Source: a virus. Taken from it: a stretch of DNA of 29,872 nucleotides. The DNA lies in the IMG/VR virus record IMGVR_UViG_3300032157_000038, positions 1-29,872 of that record; one strand, given 5' to 3'. The notes beneath the pieces are model-generated. The model was not told the DNA's origin, did no database searches, and worked only from the letters and a program-made list of their open reading frames with translations. The position numbers were made by a program, and so were the translations under genes. Positions 1-10,066 of the stretch are shown in pieces; positions within the stretch are counted from its first letter, which is position 1, and every line of letters starts with the position of its first letter.

Positions 1-55
1 AATTATCATCGACTGTTATGAGTGATCCATCTGATTTATAAATTGAATATGCCAT
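1..55 (-). CDS. Start of a fibre-like structural gene (partial)
   Basis: Eighteen codons are visible before the window edge, reading MAYSIYKSDGSLITVDDN. An N-terminus of the form MA-x-x-IY-x-SDG-x-LITV resembles the start of tail-fibre or other virion proteins in T4-like phages, but only the first residues are present, so the function is an inference. The ATG at 55 is preceded by AAGGA about 10 nt upstream and by a late-promoter 9-mer at 78-86. It is therefore the first gene of its own late transcript, lying directly downstream of the 230-aa structural gene. Confidence 0.6.
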   Translation of the reverse strand, partial: MAYSIYKSDGSLITVDDN

Positions 56-77
56 TTATCTGAATTCCTTGGTTTTG

Positions 78-86
78 TTATTTATC
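78..86 (-). promoter_or_regulatory. T4-type late promoter (GATAAATAA)
   Basis: The leftward 9-mer GATAAATAA lies 22 bases before the ATG at 55. It matches the T4 late consensus TATAAATA except for the first base, and is identical to five other copies in front of late genes in this window. It overlaps the TGA stop of the upstream 230-aa gene. Confidence 0.75.
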
Positions 87-777
87 AGGCTACACCCATC
101 TGTACACGAAGCGTGTATATTATCTCGATTGATCTAATTGCGGATTTTTCAAGTGGATTAAAAATAACATGTGTTAACATTAATTTAGATTTAGATCCAG
201 GTGTATCTGAAAAATTTGGAGTTTGTTCAATAAAGTTTTCAACATCAGCTTCAGTTTGAGTATGATCTCCTTCGAATAAATTATTTGTTCCAGCGAATAA
301 TCCAATCTCATTAAAAATTATAGTATTAGGATTAGCAGGACTAAGTGCCACAGGTGGTTCTGAAAATCCGATAGTTACATCAACAATAATATCTTCATAA
401 CTTACTGCATAATTTTCATTAGGAATATAAGCTCGAGATGATGGATTAAAATTTGCATCATCCGATGACCCATTTGATATTTTCTTGACATAAATGGTAT
501 TATATAAATTTGCAGTCGGATTTTTAATTATACTTGATGTACTACCTAACGTAGGTTTATATAGTATTGTGCCAGGACCGCTAATATATGCCCCACCGTC
601 TCCGAAGGCCATGTATGCTAGAAAACTACTAGAATCTCCTATTAACGAATGTGCAACAGCCACAGACATATTACCATATAAGATATCATTATGAGTGTCG
701 AGCAACACTTCTTTTGTATCTTTATCGATAATTTTTACGAATCCCTGGATTCTAAGTTTAACCAATTCTGAAAACAT
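85..777 (-). CDS. Virion structural protein, 230 aa
   Basis: A complete 230-aa protein without membrane segments. The N-terminus (GFVKIIDKDTKEVLLDTHN), the glycine-rich FGDGGA motif near residue 58 and the C-terminal LTHVIFNPLEKS segment resemble a conserved structural protein of T4-like myoviruses found among baseplate and tail genes. That family assignment is from recall; no precise role is established. It has its own late promoter at 797-805 and an AAGG ribosome site close to the ATG, and follows the giant 3079-aa protein on the same strand. The context suggests a baseplate or fibre-attachment component. Confidence 0.65.
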   Translation of the reverse strand: MFSELVKLRIQGFVKIIDKDTKEVLLDTHNDILYGNMSVAVAHSLIGDSSSFLAYMAFGDGGAYISGPGTILYKPTLGSTSSIIKNPTANLYNTIYVKKISNGSSDDANFNPSSRAYIPNENYAVSYEDIIVDVTIGFSEPPVALSPANPNTIIFNEIGLFAGTNNLFEGDHTQTEADVENFIEQTPNFSDTPGSKSKLMLTHVIFNPLEKSAIRSIEIIYTLRVQMGVA

Positions 778-796
778 CTTTACCTTCTATATTCTA

Positions 797-805
797 TTAT
801 TTATC
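797..805 (-). promoter_or_regulatory. T4-type late promoter (GATAAATAA)
   Basis: An identical GATAAATAA in leftward orientation, 19 bases before the ATG at 777. It sits in the 46-bp gap after the giant structural gene, so the 230-aa gene can be transcribed separately. Confidence 0.75.
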
Positions 806-823
806 TAAAAATAAACATATACT

Positions 824-3800
824 TTATTCTTGTGGGAAGTTGTTGAAAAGTTCTATTTCTTCTATAAGGAATGTATGATCCCACGGATCTATACCACCAG
901 TATTACCAACCGGTACAAGACTCTCGTCCCATGGATGAATACCATCTTCGTCCCATGGAGTACCTTCAGTAAGAATTGACACAACTTTCTCGAGTACACT
1001 TCCTATAGCAATATCCATAGTATGATGTGAGCTGGTATAATCACGAATTTGTGTATGATATGGCTTAACATCTTTAATGTAATCAACTATATTTCCGATT
1101 TGATCTGGAATGAAAAGCTGACTTTGTGTCAATGGAATGTTATCTTCTTTAATGAAAATGTATGATGTCTTAAACACCCAATCAGGTGTTTTCTGTTCAC
1201 TCAATACATAATTAACCATTGAGAAGAATAGTTCATTTTGATCAACAATAAATTCATTAATCATAACTTCTGTTCTAAATGCATTTAATAATTGTCTTAA
1301 TTCAACTGATAATTCATATCTGTTGATAATTGTATACATGGTATCTAATATTTTAATTGAACTATTTTCAATACCAATTTCATTTAGACTTAATACAGGA
1401 ATATTAGGATTAGGTTGAATTACTACATATAAAATATATCTTCCATCAATTGTTCCATCAAGAACCTGTAGAATCGTATCCTTCATTAATTGTCCCGAAA
1501 TTAATGCTAGATTAGCTTGTGTCAGAGTTTGGAATACAACTGTTGGTACAGCATCTTCGAATCCTAATTCATACCAATTGGTGTAGGTCCAGAATTCATT
1601 TGTATCTACATTAATATTCCAGTCTGGATTATTATCCCTAATAGGGATATGTTTGAGTAATTCATTTGCTGCCTGAACAAAGATTTTTCGTGCTTCTTGA
1701 ATCTTAACAAACATACTCTGACGTGGACGATATTTAATTCCATATTTTTCTCTTTCGCTTAAAGTTGGATCTGGAACTGGTAAGACTTCGGTAGTTGGTT
1801 CGAGAGGAGGATCAACAGGAGGAATAGGCTGAACGGGCGGGATAATGATACCATTTTCCCATTCATCACTAATAGGTAGCTCATCTGTGTATCCAGTTAA
1901 ACTATCAACCATTTTATTCCAGAATTGATCTGTTACTATAGAATTTGGATCACCTTCACGGAACAATGCCCATTGAGTATGTTCTTGATCTTCTCTTTCA
2001 GAAAGTCTATATTGTACCTGAATATTGTCGCCTTGATATGCAAGAATTTCTTGTACATTAGAAAACATGTAAGAATTATTTGTCTCAGTTTGTTGTATAG
2101 GACTGAAGAATGTGAATCCTTGTCCTTTAGGATTCTGTAATAACCTTGCAACATCAACAGCAGCCATGGTCCTGTTTTTGATATTTGGCATATCAATTGT
2201 ACCACGCACCCAGAAATAATAATTTGTTTCTGTAATACTCGTAAATCTGTTAGATGTTGAAATTTGAACATAAGAAGTTACATCACGTGGTATACCAGAA
2301 CCAGTATATTCTGCTGGAGGTACTGGACTTTTAACCCATTCATAGATTGCAACAATTGATCCTGGGAATAATTGTGCCCAATGATCACGCCTGTAAACAA
2401 GATTATCTACCTCTGTTTCACTATCATCTTTGGCAATAGGTTGTTCATAATAAACATATCTTGTGTTTGAGAGATCCCACCATAATTTTCCAATTTGATC
2501 TTCATCAAAAGTAATGTTTTCACTAAACAATCTTACATCACCGGTGACATTATATCTTGCTGGATCTCTCAATGAAATATAAGAAATATTCTGTTTTGCA
2601 CTTCCTGGAAGAATAAACTTGAATGGATCATATATAGGTAATTGAACTAATTGAGTCCCTTCATCATTAAATACGGTTGCACTTTCAAATAAAGATGTAT
2701 TAATTAATTTTTCTTGTGTCCTGAATGGCTCTCCATCTTTAAATACATTCCATACGGGTGGATCTAAATCGATACCATCTACCCAAATCTTATTACCAAC
2801 ATCGACCCAATCAACAATGGATTCTGCTTTAGTTAAGAAACGCATTGTCTTAAATAGAAGTAAGTTTGTAAAATTAATATAATCAGGCAAATCTGTAGAT
2901 AGAATAGGGTTGCCATCTAATGTTATTAAACTGTAATAATTATGAGTTTGATCTAAGTCGTTATCTGTTTCTACTTGATTAAATGTGAATGGAATGGCAA
3001 AATTAGTTCCAGGATTAATAGCTAAAGGATCGGCAATTGTGACTGATGCGGCAGTATATCCTATTCCTGGATTTGTTATAATTATTTCACTAATCTTTCC
3101 ACCAGCAATGGTAGCAATTGCTGTCGCTCCAGTTCCAGTTCCAGTAATAGTAACTACTGGCGGAACAAGATAATTTGCACCAGTCTTAGTAACAGTTATT
3201 TCTTTAATTGCTCCTGCATAAGGTAATGGATCTGCAAATGTTATTGTAGGCGAGACATAACCAGCTCCACCATTAACAATATTAACAGATATAACTTTTC
3301 CATTCTCATCAAGATTAGCCTCAAGAATAGCTCCAGATCCACCACCTATAGGATTTATAGTTATTGCGGGAGGATCTTCATATCCGCTACCACCATCATC
3401 AACAACGATTGTAGTTATTATTCCACCCGATACATCTGGATGACCTAATGCTCTTTTAGTTATTACGGTAACTTCGGCTCTCGCTTCCTTAACATATAAA
3501 GAAAGAATATTACCATAATCTGTTTCACTATTAGGATCTCCACCGCCGAATTGTGGAGTGATTAAATAAGGCTTAAGTGTTCTTAAGAATAATTCATCAC
3601 CATCACCGACGATAATGTCAAAATCAGAATCGTCAGAAATATCTACCATTTTGTAGACACCCCAATCCTCTGTAAATGTCTTTGCTATCCAGATTGTATT
3701 TTCATTAATAGGATTAAAGCTTGGAGTACCCCATGCAGCAGTAAGTTCAACATCACTAAAAATACTAAAGTCAACATCATTAAAATGAACATATCCTGCG

Positions 3801-6800
3801 GTTGGTATAGGATTATATTCAATCTTATCTGTTAATGGAAACTCTAATGCAACTGATGGTTCTGTTGGACGAACTACCCATTTTTCCGTATCATCAATGT
3901 CTATATTAATAATATTATCAAGTGTTGGATCACGTAAAATTCCACCCTGCCAGACAGCGTAAAGTCTGTCAAGATCGTGTGATTCTGTTGATTCAATGGT
4001 AACTGTTGGTGCAACTAGATAACCAAAACCTGGATCTGAAATATCAACACGAGCAATTCTACCATTGGCATCAAGAACAACATAAGCCTTTGCAACTCTT
4101 AATAAAAGAAATACATCCCATTCTTCCGGAATAAATGGTCCCGGACCTGAATTAATCTTTTTCGAATAGAATACAGGAACTCCATCTGAACCGACGAATT
4201 TAACTATATCTCCTATGCCGTAGGTAGCTAATGAATTAAAATTCGACCATACAATTAAGGGTGTAGCATCTGGTTCTGAAATTACTATCTTAGGTACTGT
4301 GGTGTAAATATTTTCAGCATTGAAGATATTAATTTGTTTGACAAATCCAATTTCTGATGGTACAAAGTTTAGACGAGCAACAACAACTTCACCTGTATTC
4401 TGTTCTGGTATTAATCTAAATTCTGTAGAAACCTGTTCAACGGTATTACCGAAATCTCCAAGCCTAAGTGCCCATTCTTCATATACTTTAATGATTTCAT
4501 TGCCCTGAACTTTTGTAGATCTGAATAACTTTTCAAATGCTTGTTTAGTTCCTTTCTGTCTAATTACTCCTTGATAAAATAGATATTGAACATCGTTGGC
4601 AACTTCTAAATTGTCAAGATAACTCTTACTTTCATATCCAATAAGATTACGACCTAAATCTTCTAAACTTGGATTATCAATAGTTACATTTGCATCATAA
4701 TAATAACGCATTGCATCGACAATAGTATCATAATTAGGAACAAGTTGATCTTCAATAACTAGGTATCCTGGTGCTTCCATTTTACCGTACCATCCAAGAC
4801 TTCTGAATCCATTAAAACGAAGTCTTTGTTGTCTTGCACGATAAAGTGGATCATAAATGATATCACCAAAACTTGTTGAGTTATCGAAAATTATAACATG
4901 TTCTGTTTCGGATGCATTAATTTGCAAATAATAAATTCCACCGACTGTTAAATCTGCTGGTGCAACAGTTATAAGTGCTCCATCTCTATCAGTCGTAGTT
5001 CCATTTGGAGGAATTGCTACACCATATTTGTCTAGAATGCTATAAACACCATTTGATAACATTTCAACATCATTTGGATAGCCACGTTTGACGATTAATG
5101 TGGCTGAGTTGGAAAGAGGACTAAGTTGTATAGATGCATTAGGCGCCCAATTTGTATTAATCCAAAACAAAAATTGTTTAGCAGAAGATAACCAATCACT
5201 AATTTCATTTGTATCTGGACTTACGTCTTTAAATTGCCAACCTTGTTGTTCTAAATAAGCACCCCACCCAATCATAATATCAAAAACTTCTTGTACGGTT
5301 TTTATAATAGAACCATATGGATATCTTGTTATAGTGACATCTGATACTGGCCTATAGGTAACCGAAACTCCGCCTATGCTAGGTAATGCTTTTAATTTAT
5401 TCCATGTTGCAGGAGTAAATTTTGAAACAGTTTGTATTCCTTTACTTGTATAATACACACCATTATATCTAACAATATCACCTTCCTTATAAGTGGCACC
5501 TATTTCAAAATATCTAAACTCTGCAGGTGTTCCACCAACTGAAATATCGATTAGTTTATCATTTCTTCTATCAAGTGTTATGAATTCGGCATCTAATAAA
5601 TCATACCCGTAAATAACAAATGTTCCATCTTCTAAGGCGCGAATAATAATACCGCTGTAAGAATAAGTATCAACAATAGGACTTTTATGCAATATTACTT
5701 CGAAGTTATTCGTTGGAATAATTAATGTATTTGTATTTGCTCCAGGCGTGACTGAAGAAATATAAGTGTTAGTTGTATCTTTGTTAATAAATCCAGCTAG
5801 TTTATTTGCTAAATTGACATCAAGTGTTCTAACTTTTTGTCCAAAAGTATCACCCACATTTTTACCAAGAAAAAGAATTCTATCACTAATCCAGTTTTGA
5901 TAACCAAATCTAATTTGTGGTACACCGTCAATAAGTTCAGCATGAACAATTTGATCTTTATTTTTAGGACGCATCCATGAAAAGAATGGATCAGATTCAT
6001 GTGTAAATGGATCGAGTTCGAATTTATATCTATCATTCTGAACATATTGCCAATTCTTAGATGACATTGGAGAATTTGGATCTGTCGGATCAATTCTACC
6101 AGGCGATAATTCGGTACCTAATGTATCCCATAATAATTCTCCGAATGGACCTGGTCTCATTAGATATAGGAATTCCATCGCACTATATGCATATCCGGAT
6201 GTTGACATCCATGCTTGTTCGACTGGCCCACCATCACCATAAACCCACGGATCATCGAAATGATCAAATGGATCATCATCTTCCACTATATTGATATTAA
6301 AAATATCTGGAACAGATCTAATAACACCTGCAGCATTAACCGGAATTATTAATGACAACCCCGGACGAGCCCACATTTCCTGTGGTTGAGCTTCAAGTGT
6401 GTCTGGATCATAAATTGCTGATGGGCCTTGACGAATAATGCCTGCTTCTAAATCATCCCAAAGATCGGTATTCGAATCAGACCAATCTGTTCCATATTCT
6501 GATTCCCACCATTCCGGTTCTTCACTAAATCCAAGCATTTCCCAGGGACGAGTATCTGGGTAATAGGTATCATAATAATATTGAAAAATACCTTTCCAAT
6601 TTCCTGGCAATATATATGGTCGTGAAGGATCTGGTGATGTAATTCCTATTATAGCATCTGTATAATTATATAATTTCCAAAATTCTGTCGTAGGTGTTGG
6701 TGGCTGGCTTGCTGTAAGCCAATCATTAACACGATAATTAGCCTTATTCTTTGCAGACCATTTATTTAGATATGATTCTGTAACTTCGAGATATTCATCT

Positions 6801-9800
6801 CTTGAGTAACGAGTTTTTCTAAAGAATCCTGGCTTAACCGATTCAAGACGTAACGGAATAAAATATTCATTGCGATATTTTTGTTGTAAACCATTATAGA
6901 TTCTTTTTTCAAGATCTAAAAGAAGATCATCTCTATAATCATTATAAGCAATTGTTTTTGATCCATCATGCCCGATGATAACATCTGTAGGAATTGCATA
7001 ACTAGTATCTAATTCTTTTCTAGGAACATAAGCGCCCCATGCACCAACTTTTGTTGGTGTTGATGGAATGTATGTTGGCAATGGATTTTGATATAATGTT
7101 GCAAGAATTATTTTTCCTGCTTCGACTACTGTCGCACCGCCAGTTAAGGAATTTATAGGAACTTGTGAAATGGTAAAATGTGTTCCATCAATTGCTACTG
7201 ATACAACTCTTGTATTTGGTTCAAATTCTCCAGATCCAGAGCCTTCCTTAACTTTAACTACCATACCAGGCGAAAGACCAACAGTTGAATTTACAGTAAC
7301 ATCTAAACCAGTAGAAAATGCTCCCGGTGCAGATTCATAACCCGGAACAGTTTCTGTATTGAATTGTACTGTTATCGGATTAGTTGAAATAATATTGTAA
7401 TCGATACCAGCAACTAAAATATGTTCATCTGTAGAATCCGAAATATCATAAAAATAAATAGTGTTCTTCGGATCTGTTAAATTAATACTATTGGTTAATT
7501 CATATAATCCATCCGGAGGAACAATAATTGATTCTGAGAATGTTGGTGTTCCTTGTGCAACCATATATGAATATGCGAATGCATTTGAGAATTCTTTAGA
7601 GACATTAAGTCTCCTGAGTATTTCGCCGACCCATGCTGAAATATCTACAGTATTATTATGAACTTGAAGTGCGCTAAATCCTTGATTAATTAACTGCTGA
7701 GCTACACTAAGAAATCTATTCTTGAATTTAGTATATTCATCCGCACTAAATCTGATACCTTTAATAAAATCTAAATCATCAGAAGATGATACAAGCATTG
7801 ATTTTAATGTAGGAGCAAGATTTTGTAGAATATATGAACCAACACTTCTGTTCTTTCTAGAGTCGAGATAATTGTTAATACCTCCAAATGCAATTCCTTC
7901 AAACCCAATTTGATTTGAAATAATAGATGAAAAATGTTGAATTATTTGGCTTATACTAAATTCCGAAATTTCAAGTTGTGTTGGATTAGCTTCGAGTTGT
8001 TGTGGAATTTCAAAGTAACCAGGATACTCCGGATTAAGTAATTCGTGCGTATATGTTTGTGCTTCTACCACAGGTGCAATTGCTTGTGGTATTAATAAAA
8101 GATTAGTCAGATATGTTTCTAAATCAATATAGATACGGTTGTTTAATTCAAAGAAAGTAAACCCACTAAAATCATTTTTAACTTCAATCCCATTTACTGA
8201 AACTATAATATCGGCTAATGGTTGAATTGGGCCGCCACCCCATTCATATCCGTATGGAGTAACACTTAATCTAAATTGAAATTCAACTCCGTAGCCTACA
8301 ACAAATTTATCAATAACTCTTTGCTTACTTACTTCAATGCAATTAGCAGGAGGTGGTGGAATAATATCATCACAATCGCAAATATCATATAGATTCCAAC
8401 TATTATATAAAATATTGTTAGTGGTAATATGATGATAATAATAACCATCAATTGGTGTTAATTCTGGACCATAGATATATCTGTCTGTAATTAAATCATT
8501 TTGAAAAATAATATCCGAAGATTGTCCGGCTGATGAATATACAATAGGAAATCCTAATACAGGATCAACAGTTGCTCCTGGTGTTTCATTTATCTTATAA
8601 GAGAAAATTTCATTTCCTCTAAACGAACTTTGTGGATAAATTATTGGATCATCTAGTGGAATATTATTATGATCAACTAATTCAAATAATGGCGCTTGAT
8701 TTGTAGAAATTTTTTCATTGTGAACTTCTTGCCATACATTATTTGAAAAATACCAAGATTGTCCGGTTTGTGCGCTAAATCCCGGAACTGGTGCGTTTTC
8801 AGTTGCAATAAAAATATCACCTTCTTCAACAGGATCGAAAGTAGGGAAAGTAACAATGTTGGTTGTTGGATCAACATTAGCTGTCCAAATAAATCTATTA
8901 TTAATACCTACACCTGGTGTGGTAGCGGTATCTTTCATCCATACAATTAAGTCTTGATTGGATATTTCGATACCAAAATTCGCAAGAATGAATGCAACAG
9001 TATTTCCTTGGAATTGAGCTTTTGTAAAAGCTTGTCCAATTTCATTTGTTCCAAATCCAAAATTAATAGCAGCCTTAAATTGAGTTCCTGATTTATAAAG
9101 TGGAATATTAGCTACAAATTGAATTATAGGCCTTAATGCTCTTGCAGCATTTGATGGAAATGAACCACCTGTTATTTTAATAGTTTCGTTAATTGTTGAA
9201 ATGTGATACCATTTATTAGTCCTTGACCATGCATTATTATCTAATGCTCCACGTTCAATAGTAATATAATCATTTCCGGTTCCAGGTTGAGCTTGAATTA
9301 CCCAAGTAGTCGCATCCCAAAGTCTATTATCAATTAATCTACCAGATGTAGTTTCAATTATACCATCCCAAGGTAGAAATTCAAAAACTGTTCCTGCAGT
9401 TAAATCTGAAGCTGGTTCAATTAAGTCAATACCAAACCCGGTTCCGCTTTCTGTAACAATTCCTTCGGGATTACATCCTCCAAAGTTTTCAACAATATGT
9501 GGTTCAACAAAAGCAGGATCATCTAATAACGAAATATTCATTCCTGCCATTAAGGTTAGATTTGGAGGATCTGCCGTAGGTGGTGTTGTGTAAGAAGATT
9601 GCCCAATAATATCTGAACCCATCACACCGGATATTTCTATTACTGGTAATCCTTGATCAATCCAGTAATAATTTTGATAGTTAATAAACATATCATAATC
9701 AATAGGAGGGCCAAAACTATAATATTGAGATTCAAATAACCTATCTTGATTTAAAGTGTTACCTTCATAATACTCGATATTATCGAGAAGATCTTCATAA

Positions 9801-10063
9801 AAGAAAATATTTGTTCTATTGGTATCCGCATCACGTGCGTATGCTGTTGCTTCTAATTGCCACCATGTTCTATTTTTTGAAGGTTCTGGAAGATAGAAAT
9901 CAGTAATAGGATTATATTTTCCGGGATTCCTGCGGCCAAGAAACCCTGATAATAATTCACTTTCTTTCTTTTGAAAGACCTGATCGAATGTTGCATCGAA
10001 GAATTTCTTTTCTGTGACAGTTTGGAAAACTGCCGGTAATCTCTGGATATATTGAGCTGGCAT
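824..10063 (-). CDS. Giant virion structural protein, 3079 aa (likely baseplate wedge)
   Basis: One uninterrupted 3079-codon frame, the largest gene in the window. The N-terminal region (MPAQYIQRLPAVFQTVTEKK, then an aromatic-rich stretch with NYQNYYWIDQGLP near residue 128) resembles very large structural proteins of cyanophage-like T4 relatives. Near residues 1515-1561 and 1938-1988 are two modules with the pattern Y-x-x-GD-x-V, G-x-x-YYS/FYS and a trailing W, reminiscent of small carbohydrate-binding modules (CBM5/12-like). Residues about 2210-2345 hold tandem glycine-rich beta repeats. A proline-rich linker precedes the C-terminal domain, which contains DYIKDVKPYHTQIRDYT, a motif I associate with phage structural proteins. 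It starts 3 bases after the gp6-like gene and shares its transcript. By gene order it takes the place of the T4 gp7/gp10 wedge genes; that role is inferred. Confidence 0.8.
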   Translation of the reverse strand: MPAQYIQRLPAVFQTVTEKKFFDATFDQVFQKKESELLSGFLGRRNPGKYNPITDFYLPEPSKNRTWWQLEATAYARDADTNRTNIFFYEDLLDNIEYYEGNTLNQDRLFESQYYSFGPPIDYDMFINYQNYYWIDQGLPVIEISGVMGSDIIGQSSYTTPPTADPPNLTLMAGMNISLLDDPAFVEPHIVENFGGCNPEGIVTESGTGFGIDLIEPASDLTAGTVFEFLPWDGIIETTSGRLIDNRLWDATTWVIQAQPGTGNDYITIERGALDNNAWSRTNKWYHISTINETIKITGGSFPSNAARALRPIIQFVANIPLYKSGTQFKAAINFGFGTNEIGQAFTKAQFQGNTVAFILANFGIEISNQDLIVWMKDTATTPGVGINNRFIWTANVDPTTNIVTFPTFDPVEEGDIFIATENAPVPGFSAQTGQSWYFSNNVWQEVHNEKISTNQAPLFELVDHNNIPLDDPIIYPQSSFRGNEIFSYKINETPGATVDPVLGFPIVYSSAGQSSDIIFQNDLITDRYIYGPELTPIDGYYYHHITTNNILYNSWNLYDICDCDDIIPPPPANCIEVSKQRVIDKFVVGYGVEFQFRLSVTPYGYEWGGGPIQPLADIIVSVNGIEVKNDFSGFTFFELNNRIYIDLETYLTNLLLIPQAIAPVVEAQTYTHELLNPEYPGYFEIPQQLEANPTQLEISEFSISQIIQHFSSIISNQIGFEGIAFGGINNYLDSRKNRSVGSYILQNLAPTLKSMLVSSSDDLDFIKGIRFSADEYTKFKNRFLSVAQQLINQGFSALQVHNNTVDISAWVGEILRRLNVSKEFSNAFAYSYMVAQGTPTFSESIIVPPDGLYELTNSINLTDPKNTIYFYDISDSTDEHILVAGIDYNIISTNPITVQFNTETVPGYESAPGAFSTGLDVTVNSTVGLSPGMVVKVKEGSGSGEFEPNTRVVSVAIDGTHFTISQVPINSLTGGATVVEAGKIILATLYQNPLPTYIPSTPTKVGAWGAYVPRKELDTSYAIPTDVIIGHDGSKTIAYNDYRDDLLLDLEKRIYNGLQQKYRNEYFIPLRLESVKPGFFRKTRYSRDEYLEVTESYLNKWSAKNKANYRVNDWLTASQPPTPTTEFWKLYNYTDAIIGITSPDPSRPYILPGNWKGIFQYYYDTYYPDTRPWEMLGFSEEPEWWESEYGTDWSDSNTDLWDDLEAGIIRQGPSAIYDPDTLEAQPQEMWARPGLSLIIPVNAAGVIRSVPDIFNINIVEDDDPFDHFDDPWVYGDGGPVEQAWMSTSGYAYSAMEFLYLMRPGPFGELLWDTLGTELSPGRIDPTDPNSPMSSKNWQYVQNDRYKFELDPFTHESDPFFSWMRPKNKDQIVHAELIDGVPQIRFGYQNWISDRILFLGKNVGDTFGQKVRTLDVNLANKLAGFINKDTTNTYISSVTPGANTNTLIIPTNNFEVILHKSPIVDTYSYSGIIIRALEDGTFVIYGYDLLDAEFITLDRRNDKLIDISVGGTPAEFRYFEIGATYKEGDIVRYNGVYYTSKGIQTVSKFTPATWNKLKALPSIGGVSVTYRPVSDVTITRYPYGSIIKTVQEVFDIMIGWGAYLEQQGWQFKDVSPDTNEISDWLSSAKQFLFWINTNWAPNASIQLSPLSNSATLIVKRGYPNDVEMLSNGVYSILDKYGVAIPPNGTTTDRDGALITVAPADLTVGGIYYLQINASETEHVIIFDNSTSFGDIIYDPLYRARQQRLRFNGFRSLGWYGKMEAPGYLVIEDQLVPNYDTIVDAMRYYYDANVTIDNPSLEDLGRNLIGYESKSYLDNLEVANDVQYLFYQGVIRQKGTKQAFEKLFRSTKVQGNEIIKVYEEWALRLGDFGNTVEQVSTEFRLIPEQNTGEVVVARLNFVPSEIGFVKQINIFNAENIYTTVPKIVISEPDATPLIVWSNFNSLATYGIGDIVKFVGSDGVPVFYSKKINSGPGPFIPEEWDVFLLLRVAKAYVVLDANGRIARVDISDPGFGYLVAPTVTIESTESHDLDRLYAVWQGGILRDPTLDNIINIDIDDTEKWVVRPTEPSVALEFPLTDKIEYNPIPTAGYVHFNDVDFSIFSDVELTAAWGTPSFNPINENTIWIAKTFTEDWGVYKMVDISDDSDFDIIVGDGDELFLRTLKPYLITPQFGGGDPNSETDYGNILSLYVKEARAEVTVITKRALGHPDVSGGIITTIVVDDGGSGYEDPPAITINPIGGGSGAILEANLDENGKVISVNIVNGGAGYVSPTITFADPLPYAGAIKEITVTKTGANYLVPPVVTITGTGTGATAIATIAGGKISEIIITNPGIGYTAASVTIADPLAINPGTNFAIPFTFNQVETDNDLDQTHNYYSLITLDGNPILSTDLPDYINFTNLLLFKTMRFLTKAESIVDWVDVGNKIWVDGIDLDPPVWNVFKDGEPFRTQEKLINTSLFESATVFNDEGTQLVQLPIYDPFKFILPGSAKQNISYISLRDPARYNVTGDVRLFSENITFDEDQIGKLWWDLSNTRYVYYEQPIAKDDSETEVDNLVYRRDHWAQLFPGSIVAIYEWVKSPVPPAEYTGSGIPRDVTSYVQISTSNRFTSITETNYYFWVRGTIDMPNIKNRTMAAVDVARLLQNPKGQGFTFFSPIQQTETNNSYMFSNVQEILAYQGDNIQVQYRLSEREDQEHTQWALFREGDPNSIVTDQFWNKMVDSLTGYTDELPISDEWENGIIIPPVQPIPPVDPPLEPTTEVLPVPDPTLSEREKYGIKYRPRQSMFVKIQEARKIFVQAANELLKHIPIRDNNPDWNINVDTNEFWTYTNWYELGFEDAVPTVVFQTLTQANLALISGQLMKDTILQVLDGTIDGRYILYVVIQPNPNIPVLSLNEIGIENSSIKILDTMYTIINRYELSVELRQLLNAFRTEVMINEFIVDQNELFFSMVNYVLSEQKTPDWVFKTSYIFIKEDNIPLTQSQLFIPDQIGNIVDYIKDVKPYHTQIRDYTSSHHTMDIAIGSVLEKVVSILTEGTPWDEDGIHPWDESLVPVGNTGGIDPWDHTFLIEEIELFNNFPQE
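3027..3430 (-). repeat. Tandem beta-repeats inside the giant structural protein
   Basis: Residues about 2210-2345 of the 3079-aa protein repeat a unit of roughly 30-45 residues: a hydrophobic ITxIxV strand, G-x-GY, PPxITI, then G-x-GA and a GKI turn. About four units are visible (GSGYEDPPAITI, GAGYVSPTITF, GANYLVPPVVTI, GIGYTAASVTI). A related isolated unit (GFGYLVAPTVTI) occurs near residue 2015. Such repeats are common in cyanophage virion proteins and probably form a beta-helical or beta-sandwich stalk. Confidence 0.7.
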
Positions 10064-10066
10064 GTA

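Noticed and set aside
1936-2271. 111-codon leftward frame within the giant structural gene, and similar frames elsewhere
   Set aside because: Shadow frames: no ribosome sites, no recognisable domains, fully inside strongly supported genes.
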